Part shown: in pieces, positions 1 through 7,369 of the stretch
How the letters are laid out: each line of letters starts with the position of its first letter
Position numbering within the stretch: the stretch's first letter is position 1
Assembly: GCA_043808305.1 (NCBI GenBank)
Contig: JAZDFB010000094.1
Location: forward strand, 1-36,405
Length of the DNA: 36,405 bases
Origin: JBBAAP01 sp043808305
GTDB taxonomy: Bacteria > Planctomycetota > MHYJ01 > JACQXL01
Reading direction: 5' to 3'
The notes under the pieces: model-generated
What the model was told of the DNA's origin: nothing
The model's database searches: none
What the model saw: the letters and a program-made list of their open reading frames with translations, nothing else
Translations under genes and position numbers: made by a program

Positions 1-49
1 TATTATTTAGGCATGAGCGATATAAGATATAATATTTGCCTCAAATATC

Positions 50-78
50 TTGACTTTTGTTATGATAAATTATTTATT
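50..78 (+). promoter_or_regulatory. Possible sigma-70-type promoter for rpmF-plsX
   Basis: A TTGACT hexamer at 50-55 is followed by an AT-rich stretch with weak -10 candidates (TATTTA at 71-76 or TTTATT at 73-78). The first 105 bases are open in frame 1 but end at TAG (103-105) and resemble no protein I know, so I treat this stretch as intergenic. The promoter call is weak because no good TATAAT lies at 17-bp spacing. Confidence 0.25.
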
Positions 79-120
79 CCTAAACTAAAACTATTAATTA
101 AATAGTTCAGGAGATAAGCT

Positions 121-297
121 ATGCCCAATCCAAAAAGGAAACACTCAAAAAGCAGGAAATGGATGCGCCGTTCGCACCTTGCTTTAAAAACGCCGGATTT
201 ATCAACCTGTCCGCGTTGCCACGTTGAAAAGCTATCCCATCGGGTCTGCGGTAACTGTGGTTACTATAAAGGTAGTCCTGTAGTTGCACTTGACTAA
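121..297 (+). CDS. rpmF: Large ribosomal subunit protein bL32
   Basis: This 58-residue basic protein is ribosomal protein bL32 of the 50S subunit. The start MPNPKRKHSKSRKWMRRSH is the family signature, and C30-x2-C33 with C46-x2-C49 forms the zinc ribbon found in the cysteine-containing version of bL32. The ATG at 121 has a good ribosome binding site (AGGAG at about 110-114). The gene is too short for a usual 60-residue cut-off. rpmF directly upstream of plsX, 10 bp away here, is a common bacterial arrangement coupling ribosome and phospholipid synthesis. Confidence 0.96.
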   Translation: MPNPKRKHSKSRKWMRRSHLALKTPDLSTCPRCHVEKLSHRVCGNCGYYKGSPVVALD

Positions 298-307
298 GAA
301 TAATTGA

Positions 308-1360
308 ATGACAACCCTCAATAATTCCAACTCAATTGCCGTAGATGCCATGGGCGGTGACTATGCGCCTGAAGAAGTGGTAAAAGGCGCCCTGATGGTC
401 GCCCCCGAATTTCCCAAAACCAATCTGCTATTGGTCGGCGATGAAACCGCCATCAATAAGATAATAGGCGCCGGGAAACCGGGCAATATCCAGGTTATCC
501 ACGCCTCCCAATCCGTCGGGATGGATGAACACCCGGTTGAGGCCATCCGCCAGAAGCAGGATTCTTCGCTGGTTAAGGCTCTGGGCCTGGTAGCCGCTAA
601 GAAAGCCGACGCATTTATCTCGGCCGGGAATACCGGCGCCTGCGTGGCCGGAGCTTCTTTTATGTGGGGATTCTTGGAAGGCATCAAGCGCCCTGGCATC
701 GCTATACCGCTGCCCACCAGAAAAGGCGTTACATACCTGATTGACGCCGGCGCCAATATATACTGCCACCCGATTCACCTGCTCCATTACGGCATTATGG
801 CATCGGTTCATTGCAAGTATGCCCGGGGCATAGAAAATCCCAGGGTCGGACTGCTTAATATCGGCGCGGAAGATTCCAAGGGCAATGAACTGGTCCAGGA
901 AACGCTTAAGTTATACCGCAAAGCCCCGATTAATTTTACGGGTAATATCGAAGGCCAGCACATTTTTGACGGCGACTGCGAGGTCATCGTCTGTGAAGGT
1001 TTTGTCGGTAATGTCATCCTTAAAGTAACCGAAGGTTGTGTTGAATTCATAAGTGAGTCATTCACCAATAAACTAACTCAGAAAAAGGACTCGATTCCCC
1101 AATTTGACACCTTGATGGGGCTTTTAAGTAATATAAGAAAACAGGGTGATCATTCGGAATACGGCGGCGCCAACCTGTTCGGAGTCAACGGCATCTGCAT
1201 CATTTCGCACGGACGGGCTAAAGCAAAAGCCATCTATAATGCGATCAAGGTAGCGATTAATTCAGCCCAGCATCATGTGAATGATGAAATCGTTCAGGAA
1301 CTTAATAAAACCAAATTGACCTGGCTGGACCTGCTTAAGAGCTGGAAAACCCACAGGTAA
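308..1360 (+). CDS. plsX: Phosphate acyltransferase PlsX
   Basis: PlsX converts acyl-ACP and phosphate into acyl-phosphate, the donor used by PlsY to start phospholipid synthesis; it is a peripheral enzyme at the inner membrane. The 350-residue length is typical. The N-terminal VDAMGGDYAPEEVVKGA, the middle ISAGNTGA and the later CEGFVGNVILKVTEG are family hallmarks. It follows rpmF by 10 bp and is followed 1 bp later by a lipoprotein gene. In many bacteria fabH comes next; here it is absent. The ATG at 308 has only a weak ribosome binding site, so translation may be coupled to rpmF. The identification is secure. Confidence 0.97.
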   Translation: MTTLNNSNSIAVDAMGGDYAPEEVVKGALMVAPEFPKTNLLLVGDETAINKIIGAGKPGNIQVIHASQSVGMDEHPVEAIRQKQDSSLVKALGLVAAKKADAFISAGNTGACVAGASFMWGFLEGIKRPGIAIPLPTRKGVTYLIDAGANIYCHPIHLLHYGIMASVHCKYARGIENPRVGLLNIGAEDSKGNELVQETLKLYRKAPINFTGNIEGQHIFDGDCEVIVCEGFVGNVILKVTEGCVEFISESFTNKLTQKKDSIPQFDTLMGLLSNIRKQGDHSEYGGANLFGVNGICIISHGRAKAKAIYNAIKVAINSAQHHVNDEIVQELNKTKLTWLDLLKSWKTHR

Positions 1361-1361
1361 C

Positions 1362-1862
1362 ATGGTAAAATTCCAAACTCTAAATCCCAAATCTCAAAGC
1401 ATTAATTTTACTTCCAAGAACCAATCGTTATTCCGTGTTGGGTTTCTAAAACACTTGCGGTTGCTTTGCGCTTCAGTAATGCTATTAACCCTATTTCTTG
1501 GTGGTTGCGTTGCCAAATGGATGGCCGGCGGCGAAACACCGATTGTCGGTGTTTACAGATACGACGAACAGAAATTCGAGCTCCAGCGAAATTACCCGGT
1601 GGATATGCAAAAGGCATGGCTGGCCGTCGTGGACATGACGGAGAAATTGCAGTTTTCCATAGGAAGCTCCTCCCGCGACCCGCTCAGCGCTATTATGAAT
1701 ACCAAGAAAAGCGACGGCACGCCAATCAGGATAGCTTTTGAGTATATCACCGACAACATCACGGCTGTTAAGATAAAGGTCGGGGTATACGGCGAAAAAG
1801 ATATTTCTTATAAAATCCACGATCAACTCAAGCGCAGTCTGGATGACGCCTCTAAAAAATGA
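1362..1862 (+). CDS. Small DUF3568-like lipoprotein
   Basis: This 166-residue protein carries a lipobox (LFLGGC, lipidated Cys at residue 49), so it is probably anchored in the membrane facing the periplasm. The mature part (YDEQKFELQRNYPVDMQKAW, followed by a charged alpha/beta tail ending DQLKRSLDDASKK) resembles the DUF3568 family of small lipoproteins of unknown role. The first 30 residues are an unusually long n-region. Their DNA (about 1366-1405) is low in complexity and rich in repeated AAATCCCAAA-like words, so true translation may begin later, for instance at the TTG at 1455, which would give a normal signal peptide. The stop overlaps the yidD start by ATGA. Function unknown. Confidence 0.75.
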   Translation: MVKFQTLNPKSQSINFTSKNQSLFRVGFLKHLRLLCASVMLLTLFLGGCVAKWMAGGETPIVGVYRYDEQKFELQRNYPVDMQKAWLAVVDMTEKLQFSIGSSSRDPLSAIMNTKKSDGTPIRIAFEYITDNITAVKIKVGVYGEKDISYKIHDQLKRSLDDASKK

Positions 1863-2098
1863 GCCCTATCAGATGGATTAATAATTCTATAAAGTCGCTG
1901 ATGATATTGGCTATCCGGGCTTACCAGGCGGGTATTTCGCCGATAATCCGCCCCAACTGCCGGTTCCAGCCAACCTGCTCGGAATATTTCATCCAGGCGC
2001 TTCAGAAGAAAGGCATATTACTGGGCTCGTTTTACGGCATATGGCGGGTATTGAGGTGCAACCCTTTCGGGGGCAAAGGATATGACCCGGTGGAGTAA
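1859..2098 (+). CDS. yidD: Membrane protein insertion efficiency factor YidD
   Basis: This 79-residue protein belongs to the YidD family, small inner-membrane-associated proteins thought to help YidC-dependent membrane insertion. The diagnostic segments are AYQAGISPIIRPNCRFQPTC followed by SEY, and the C-terminal GIWRVLRCNPFGGKGYDPVE. The start ATG overlaps the previous stop (ATGA), so translation is probably coupled. yidD normally sits between rnpA and yidC; neither is visible here, so it has moved to a plsX-linked operon. Its TAA stop abuts the stop of the opposite-strand gene with no spacer. Confidence 0.95.
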   Translation: MSPIRWINNSIKSLMILAIRAYQAGISPIIRPNCRFQPTCSEYFIQALQKKGILLGSFYGIWRVLRCNPFGGKGYDPVE

Positions 2099-3034
2099 TT
2101 AGCGGAGTATCCTGCGGAAATATTCGTAAGTTCTCTTTAACCCTTCCTTCCTTGATATCTCGGGTTGCCACTTGAGTATCTTATTAGCCCTGGTAATATC
2201 GGGGCGCCTTATTTTAGGGTCATCCTGCGGTAGAGGATATGTCCGGACAGGGCTGTTGCTGAAACATATTGCCTTTATCTCGCTGGCCAGCCGGCTGATG
2301 GTTATTTCCGATGGGTTGCCCAGATTCACCGGCATATGTTCTTTTGAATCCAGGAGCCGGGCAATACCGCGGACCATATCGTCCACGTAACAGAAACTTC
2401 GGGTCTGGTTGCCTTTCCCGTATATAGTAATATGCTTGCCGATTATCGCCTGGGCGAAGAAATTGGGCAGGGCCCGTCCGTCTTCAAGGCGCATCCGCGG
2501 GCCGTAGGTGTTGAATATCCGGGAAATCCTGGTATTAATCTTATAATAGCGGTGGTAAGACATAGTCAATGCTTCGGCAAATCGCTTGGCTTCGTCATAG
2601 ACGCTGCGTACCCCTACAGGGTTGACGTTGCCCCAGTATGATTCGGACTGGGGATGTTTGAGAGGATCTCCGTAGACCTCGGACGTCGAAGCCAGCAGGA
2701 ATTTGGCCTTTTTGGCCCGGGCCAACTCCAACAGATTATATGTGCCGACAGAACCGACCTTAAGGGTTTCTATGGGGTATTTCAGATAATCTTTTGGACT
2801 GGCTGGCGAGGCGAAATCAAGTATCGCATATACCGGACCGGTTATTTTCAGCTGTTTGGTTATATCGTGCTTGATAAACTTGAACCGGGGCCTGCCAAGC
2901 AGGTGTTTTATGTTGTTCTTGCTGCCGGTGATGAGATTATCGACGCAGATGATGTCATTCAACCTTTCCCGGAAATAATCGCACAGGTGCGAGCCGATAA
3001 AACCGGCCCCGCCGGCGATTAAAATACGTTTCAT
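2099..3034 (-). CDS. UDP-glucuronate decarboxylase-like SDR sugar-nucleotide enzyme
   Basis: This 311-residue extended short-chain dehydrogenase most resembles UDP-glucuronate decarboxylase (UDP-xylose synthase), which makes UDP-xylose for surface polysaccharides. The NAD-binding GGAGFIG is at residues 8-14. The catalytic set is S116-T-S-E119 with Y146-x3-K150; a glutamate after the TS pair is characteristic of the decarboxylase branch. SRIFNTYGPRM and DDPKIRRPDITRA-type segments also fit that branch. The start ATG (3032-3034) has a modest ribosome binding site (GGGATA). The gene stands alone on the minus strand and meets yidD stop to stop. A UDP-glucose 4-epimerase-type activity is the alternative, but less likely. 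Confidence 0.85.
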   Translation of the reverse strand: MKRILIAGGAGFIGSHLCDYFRERLNDIICVDNLITGSKNNIKHLLGRPRFKFIKHDITKQLKITGPVYAILDFASPASPKDYLKYPIETLKVGSVGTYNLLELARAKKAKFLLASTSEVYGDPLKHPQSESYWGNVNPVGVRSVYDEAKRFAEALTMSYHRYYKINTRISRIFNTYGPRMRLEDGRALPNFFAQAIIGKHITIYGKGNQTRSFCYVDDMVRGIARLLDSKEHMPVNLGNPSEITISRLASEIKAICFSNSPVRTYPLPQDDPKIRRPDITRANKILKWQPEISRKEGLKRTYEYFRRILR

Positions 3035-3074
3035 ATGGATATCCCTATAATAAAAAATAACTAATGTGTGTCAA

Positions 3075-3161
3075 CCCCGTTAGAGATAACACCGTCTTTC
3101 CCGGAAAAAGGCGAAGTGTTTTTATCAGTGACCTATATAAATACAAAAATCTCTAACGGGG
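3075..3161. mobile_element. Possible MITE-like inverted-repeat element
   Basis: CCCCGTTAGAGAT at 3075-3087 is perfectly inverted as ATCTCTAACGGGG at 3149-3161. The 87-bp unit is flanked on both sides by TCAA (3071-3074 and 3162-3165), as expected of a 4-bp target duplication. The interior has no coding capacity and contains a partial ACAC/GTGT fold-back. It lies between the decarboxylase start and the first prepilin. I see no second copy in this window. Confidence 0.5.
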
Positions 3162-3202
3162 TCAATAAAAATCCCATAATTTCTTTACTGTAGGCGTTTA
3201 GC

Positions 3203-3219
3203 TTGGTATGTTATTTGCA
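3203..3219 (+). promoter_or_regulatory. Sigma-54 (-24/-12) promoter before first prepilin
   Basis: TTGGTATGTTATTTGCA has GG and GC separated by exactly 10 bases, the defining spacing of RpoN promoters. The same 17 bases occur at 4096-4112 before the paralogue. With C3218 as -12, transcription would start near 3230, only about 3 nt before the ATG at 3233. Confidence 0.7.
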
Positions 3220-3232
3220 AGGATATTAAAGC

Positions 3233-3907
3233 ATGCGAGGATTTACACTCATTGAATTAATGATTGTTGTAGCAATAATCGCGATTATTGCCGCAATGGC
3301 TATCCCTAATCTTGTTACCGGAAGAATTGCCGCTAATGAAACATCGGCTGTTTCTACCTTGAGAATGCTTACCAGCCAGGAAATGATCTGGCGAGAGCGG
3401 AATTTTGACGGCAATGCTTTTCGTGATTATTGGACCTATGATGTTTCCTGTTTCCATCGCATGCATCTTGCTTCCGGGGCTAAAGTAAATATGATTGATA
3501 TATCGGTAGCCAGATCTGATTTTGCTCCTGCCGCCTTTGGAGTTTTCGGTACGAGCCCAACGATAGATGATTGGAGCACTCTTACTATGATGGCAAAATC
3601 AGGTTATCTTGTTAGGGTATTAAACACTAATTATGACAATACAGCTTATAAACAGAACTTAGTTGGCGATACTGATATTCCTGCCACTAATTCAACCTTA
3701 TTTGGTATTATGTGCGCGCCTGAAGGCTATGGCTTAAATGGCGTGAGAAGTTTTATAGTTAACCATGAAGGCGTCATTTACAGCGTTGACTGTGGCGGAG
3801 AAGCAAATAAATGGAAAACCACTTCAAGCGATACCCTTAAATGGCCGTCTGTATCTCCCTCATCTGCATCTGGACCGGGAGGTACTATATGGTCAAGTAT
3901 TGACTAA
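3233..3907 (+). CDS. Type IV prepilin / pseudopilin with DUF2950-like C-terminal region
   Basis: This 224-residue protein has a class III signal: a three-residue leader MRG, then FTLIELMIVVAIIAIIAAMA with Glu at +5, cleaved and methylated by the prepilin peptidase. The hydrophobic helix would pack in a pilus or type II secretion pseudopilus. The rest (RDYWTYDVSCFHRMH, then KSGYLVRVL, then RSFIVNHEGVIYSVDCGG) resembles DUF2950-like tails seen on planctomycete-type pilins. It is a clear paralogue of the gene at 4257. The predicted transcript start is about 3 nt before the ATG, so either the mRNA is nearly leaderless or another promoter is used; AAGGA at 3219-3223 would serve as a ribosome binding site only on a longer transcript. 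Confidence 0.88.
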   Translation: MRGFTLIELMIVVAIIAIIAAMAIPNLVTGRIAANETSAVSTLRMLTSQEMIWRERNFDGNAFRDYWTYDVSCFHRMHLASGAKVNMIDISVARSDFAPAAFGVFGTSPTIDDWSTLTMMAKSGYLVRVLNTNYDNTAYKQNLVGDTDIPATNSTLFGIMCAPEGYGLNGVRSFIVNHEGVIYSVDCGGEANKWKTTSSDTLKWPSVSPSSASGPGGTIWSSID

Positions 3908-3921
3908 TAATACGGATCATA

Positions 3922-3938
3922 CTGACAAAATATGTCAG
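3922..3938. promoter_or_regulatory. Enhancer-like dyad 1 (CTGACA-N5-TGTCAG)
   Basis: This is a perfect 17-bp dyad with 6-bp arms and a 5-bp spacer, centred at 3930, about 180 bp upstream of the -12 element at 4110-4111. It is paired with a related dyad 31 bp downstream. Placement and symmetry suit an NtrC-family activator (PilR-like sites contain TGTC). Confidence 0.55.
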
Positions 3939-3953
3939 TCCTTGCTAATAAAG

Positions 3954-3968
3954 TGACAATTTTTGTCA
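3954..3968. promoter_or_regulatory. Enhancer-like dyad 2 (TGACA-N5-TGTCA)
   Basis: This perfect 15-bp dyad is centred at 3961, exactly 31 bp (about three helical turns) from dyad 1. The rest of the 349-bp gap at 3908-4256 is AT-rich leader and promoter sequence. It includes a small ACTGCT/AGCAGT hairpin near 4139-4164 and no convincing gene. Confidence 0.55.
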
Positions 3969-4095
3969 ATATTTGGCCAAACATATCCGAAAATATATAA
4001 ATAATTGACTTAATAATTGATAATACTATGGATATAATAACTTTTGCGGTTGATATTCTATCGTTATTCTTGATTTAACGTTATTTATTGACAGT

Positions 4096-4112
4096 TTGGT
4101 ATGTTATTTGCA
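4096..4112 (+). promoter_or_regulatory. Sigma-54 (-24/-12) promoter before second prepilin
   Basis: TTGGTATGTTATTTGCA is identical to the copy at 3203-3219, with GG-N10-GC spacing. The predicted start near 4123 leaves a leader of about 134 nt before the ATG at 4257. A TTGACA half-site (4088-4093) sits just upstream. Confidence 0.78.
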
Positions 4113-4256
4113 TATATTATCTTTAAAGAACTAAAAAACTGCTGATTTACTGAATTAAGCAGTAAAATTTGCTTTATGAAAGGGGGGATAAATAATAAAA
4201 AAGCAAGTAAAATCTGGTTAATTTAATTAAATCTGCGGTGATATAAGGAGAAAAAC

Positions 4257-5012
4257 ATGTCAAGCAAAAAAGGTTTTACACTGATTGAATTGATGATTGT
4301 AGTAGCGATCATAGCGATTATTGCGGCTATCGCAATCCCTAACCTGATTACGGGTAAAATTGCGGCTAACGAAGTGTCCGCCATAGGCGGTCTTAAAATG
4401 GTTGTGTCACAGGAAGCAATCTGGAGACAAACAGATGCCGATGGCAATGGCTTGAAAGATTACTGGACACTGGATGTTTCTGCCATGCACAGGTGGTATC
4501 GTGCAGATGGCGTAACAAAGGTTGGTTTCATTGATGTCTCCTTTGCTCGTGCTGATAGATCCGTATGCGATGCCAGGGCTGCCGGTGGAAAATTTTTCGG
4601 CGGCACCACAAACAAGGATCTTGAAGACTGGGGAACGGGAGCTTTACTTACGACATTTACAGAATCCGCAAAGTCCGGATATTGGTTCAGGGCAATGTTG
4701 CACTCTCTGGCTGCCGGAGCATCGCCATATGCTGCAAACGCAGTAGGAGCCAGTAATATTTTGGCTACTAACACCACATCCTTTGGTTTTATGGCCGCCC
4801 CGCAAACCTATCCGACCAGCGGCGTTAACCACTTTATCGTTAACGAAGGCGGAACGATTTACTCAACTGATCCAGGTACCAATCTGGAAGTACTTGCCGC
4901 TGTCAATAAATGGCAGACTGATGCAACAGCGGGTCACGATTTAAGATGGCCCAATGACCCTCCGACAGCCGTAAACGGCGTTGGTGGTAAGAAATGGGCG
5001 CCTGCTGAATAA
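4257..5012 (+). CDS. Type IV prepilin / pseudopilin with DUF2950-like C-terminal region
   Basis: This 251-residue paralogue of the upstream prepilin has the leader MSSKKG, then FTLIELMIVVAIIAIIAAIA with the +5 Glu needed for processing. The globular part (KDYWTLDVSAMHRWYRADG, KSGYWFRAML, NHFIVNEGGTIYSTDPG) matches the first copy along its length, with extra loops near residues 95-120. A strong ribosome binding site (AAGGAG at 4245-4250) precedes the ATG, unlike the first copy. It is preceded by a sigma-54 promoter with upstream dyads and followed by a terminator, so it looks like the well-expressed major subunit. No assembly ATPase or secretin gene is in view. Confidence 0.92.
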   Translation: MSSKKGFTLIELMIVVAIIAIIAAIAIPNLITGKIAANEVSAIGGLKMVVSQEAIWRQTDADGNGLKDYWTLDVSAMHRWYRADGVTKVGFIDVSFARADRSVCDARAAGGKFFGGTTNKDLEDWGTGALLTTFTESAKSGYWFRAMLHSLAAGASPYAANAVGASNILATNTTSFGFMAAPQTYPTSGVNHFIVNEGGTIYSTDPGTNLEVLAAVNKWQTDATAGHDLRWPNDPPTAVNGVGGKKWAPAE

Positions 5013-5040
5013 CCTTACATAAAGGTTATTTGTTAGCATA

Positions 5041-5073
5041 AAAGGGCTCCGATATGAATCGGGGCCCTTTTTG
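5041..5073 (+). terminator. Rho-independent terminator after prepilin genes
   Basis: AAAGGGCTCCGAT (5041-5053) pairs with ATCGGGGCCCTTT (5058-5070), with one G-U pair and a 4-nt loop, and is followed by TTG-TTT. It ends the prepilin transcript. Confidence 0.88.
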
Positions 5074-5244
5074 TTTATGCCTGCATTTTATGTGGACAGT
5101 CTGTTCCCCCGGGAGGCCAAATGCAAATTTAAAGGATACTGTCCATTATAATTGGAAGTAATTCGTTACGCTGTTTAGCAGGACTATAACTGACAGGCTA
5201 CAACCCTTTTAAATTTTTACTTTTCTTGACCTGATTCAGTTTTT

Positions 5245-5778
5245 ATGCTATCCATTGTAGATATGTTTGAACCAGTATTAACCGGAGTATCTTTTTGGGA
5301 ACAAGTAAAAAAGAACAACCTACCTGACAAACTGTATAACACGGTTTATTACCTTACCCGCAACCACCACGACGCCCAGGATATTTGCCAGGAAACATTT
5401 TTGGCTGGGTATCAGAATATCAGAAACTTCAGAGGAGAAGCATCTTTTTCCACGTATCTGTACCAGATAGCCATTAATCTTTGTAATAAATACTACAAAA
5501 AAAAGAAGTCCGAGCCTATTGTCGAAGCGGTAAATATTGCCTCGGACCAGCCGTCACCTTATGAGAATACCGAAAAAAATGATAAGTTAAAAACTATCCA
5601 GCAAGCTCTGGATATATTATCTCCGGAGTACAAGCAAGTGGTCATTTTGAAGGATATGCAAAACCTTTCCTACCGGGAAATATCCCAATCACTTAATATA
5701 TCGGTCCAAACGGTCAGGACTAATCTCAGTAACGCACGCAACGAACTGAGAATTGCCTTAAAAAAAACAATCGCATAA
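5245..5778 (+). CDS. ECF-type RNA polymerase sigma factor
   Basis: This 177-residue protein is an extracytoplasmic-function sigma factor. Region 2 is visible at about residues 28-85 (HHDAQDICQETFLAGYQNIRNF, then FSTYLYQIAINLCNKYYKKK) and region 4 at about 115-170, with the helix-turn-helix LSYREISQSLNISVQTVRTN. It directs RNA polymerase to stress or envelope promoters. The part before region 2.2 is shorter than usual, and neither ATG 5245 nor ATG 5263 has a clear ribosome binding site, so the start is uncertain. It is followed 65 bp later by a zinc-finger anti-sigma gene, its likely partner. Confidence 0.9.
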   Translation: MLSIVDMFEPVLTGVSFWEQVKKNNLPDKLYNTVYYLTRNHHDAQDICQETFLAGYQNIRNFRGEASFSTYLYQIAINLCNKYYKKKKSEPIVEAVNIASDQPSPYENTEKNDKLKTIQQALDILSPEYKQVVILKDMQNLSYREISQSLNISVQTVRTNLSNARNELRIALKKTIA

Positions 5779-5843
5779 ATTTCATTTTCCCTAACAAATT
5801 CCCGCTGTCAAAGTATCTAATATTATAGAAGGAGACAAAACAT

Positions 5844-7304
5844 ATGAAATGCGATCTAGTTAGAGATTTGCTAAATGTTTATCTGGATGATGAACTTCCG
5901 CTGGACGAGGCGAACCAAGTCAAAACTCATTTAGTAGACTGTTTGGCCTGCCGTAAAGAGCTATCTGAATTAGAAAAAATTAAAGGATTGATTGAATTCT
6001 TACCGCGCCATTCGGCTCCGGCGGATTTGAGGGAGAAGCTGGAACAAAATGCCCTTTCACAAGCTCCCGTTCGGATATCAGGGCCGCTTTGGCGCCACCA
6101 GTGGGCAATACCATTACTGGCTACGGCCGCAACCATTATCCTGGTTATTTATGTTTCTCTGATGGCACCGTTGCACTATGAGCCATTACAACGAAAAATA
6201 CCAGAGGAACAATTAAGGTTGTGCAAGCCTACCGAATCGGAAGATGCTGCTTTTAAGAAAAACAAAGAGGATGCCAACCAGGATAAATCCGAGAAGAAAC
6301 GCGACCGTTTATCTGAACCGCTGAACAGTAAAAAAACAGGTGAATCTATAAGCGGCGGTTTTACAGTTGGTAAAGCCATTCTAAGCGATAAAGCCCAAGG
6401 GAGCAAAGCCGAACCAGAAGGAAAAGCACCAGTTTCACCGTCATCTCCGCCATCTTACAGTAGCAGTATCGATGCTAAAGAAAAAGACATAGCTCGAGGC
6501 GGGGCTGCGGACTCCCCGAAACAACAAAAGGAATTAGAAAAAGCAGGCGATTTGGATAAAAAGGTTTTCTCCGGTTTGATACTTAAAACTACTGCCTGCT
6601 GGTATAATGAATCCCTAGAAAACATAATTCAGGATGCTTCCTCTAAAAAACGCCTTGTTCTTGTATATTTCTATTTCTCCAGTAGAGATTATTTCCCGGA
6701 AAACCGCGACGACACGCTTATGCGCTATTCAATTGAACGCGCATTGTTTACCCGGATATTTGTTCCTACGGATAAGTCCGGGAAAATTACCGATTTAACA
6801 ATATCCGAATTATTCAATAAGAATAAGCTTTCACATTCAGCCCAATGTGTTGTCCTTGATTATTACGGTAATCTGATTCATAAGGTAATATCTCCGATAG
6901 GCACCAATAAAATTACCGCGGCAATTGACGAAGCTAATAAGAAAGTAACTGATATCGAGAGTTCTTTATCTAAATCCTACGCAAAAGCCGAGAAGTTAGG
7001 AGCCGAAGGGAAAATAGCCAACAAAATCAAAACCCTTCAGGACATTATCAAAACAGGCTATGTGGGCTATGAGTCTATAAAACAAGCCCGCGCTGATTTA
7101 GATGCATTGAACCAACAGGCTATCACGGCAATGAATGATATTATTAATGAATATATAAAGGTAGAGGAGTATGATCAGGACCCTGATAAAGCGATAAAAG
7201 AATTGGAATTAATCCTGCAGAACTATAAAGGCTTATCTGCCGAAAAGGAATTGAAAGAGGCGATTAAGCAAATAAAGGAAGGCCAGTTACCAAACAGTAA
7301 ATAA
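5844..7304 (+). CDS. Membrane zinc-finger anti-sigma factor with periplasmic thioredoxin-fold-like region
   Basis: This 486-residue protein has a cytoplasmic zinc-binding anti-sigma domain (C3, then H29-x3-C33-x2-C36), one membrane helix at about residues 88-107, and a large outer part. The domain would hold the adjacent ECF sigma factor inactive. After a charged, low-complexity linker (about 115-240) comes a region (about 245-350: ACWYNESLENIIQDASSKKR, LVLVYFYFSS) that recalls a thioredoxin-like fold but lacks a CxxC. The C-terminus (about 360-486) is helical and probably coiled coil. A strong ribosome binding site (GAAGGAG) precedes ATG 5844. The outer part is presumably the sensor; that is inference. 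Confidence 0.85.
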   Translation: MKCDLVRDLLNVYLDDELPLDEANQVKTHLVDCLACRKELSELEKIKGLIEFLPRHSAPADLREKLEQNALSQAPVRISGPLWRHQWAIPLLATAATIILVIYVSLMAPLHYEPLQRKIPEEQLRLCKPTESEDAAFKKNKEDANQDKSEKKRDRLSEPLNSKKTGESISGGFTVGKAILSDKAQGSKAEPEGKAPVSPSSPPSYSSSIDAKEKDIARGGAADSPKQQKELEKAGDLDKKVFSGLILKTTACWYNESLENIIQDASSKKRLVLVYFYFSSRDYFPENRDDTLMRYSIERALFTRIFVPTDKSGKITDLTISELFNKNKLSHSAQCVVLDYYGNLIHKVISPIGTNKITAAIDEANKKVTDIESSLSKSYAKAEKLGAEGKIANKIKTLQDIIKTGYVGYESIKQARADLDALNQQAITAMNDIINEYIKVEEYDQDPDKAIKELELILQNYKGLSAEKELKEAIKQIKEGQLPNSK

Positions 7305-7369
7305 TCAATCAACCTGGTAAACCGCTCCGCAGCAGCGGCGCGATTTATCAAATTAAGGAGGGAAAAGAT

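Noticed and set aside
1..105. Tail of an upstream gene
   Set aside because: Frame 1 is open to TAG at 103-105 but is AT-rich and does not resemble YceD/DUF177, the usual neighbour of rpmF.
4176..4226. 16-residue leader peptide before the second prepilin
   Set aside because: No ribosome binding site precedes it, and it contains no regulatory codon run.
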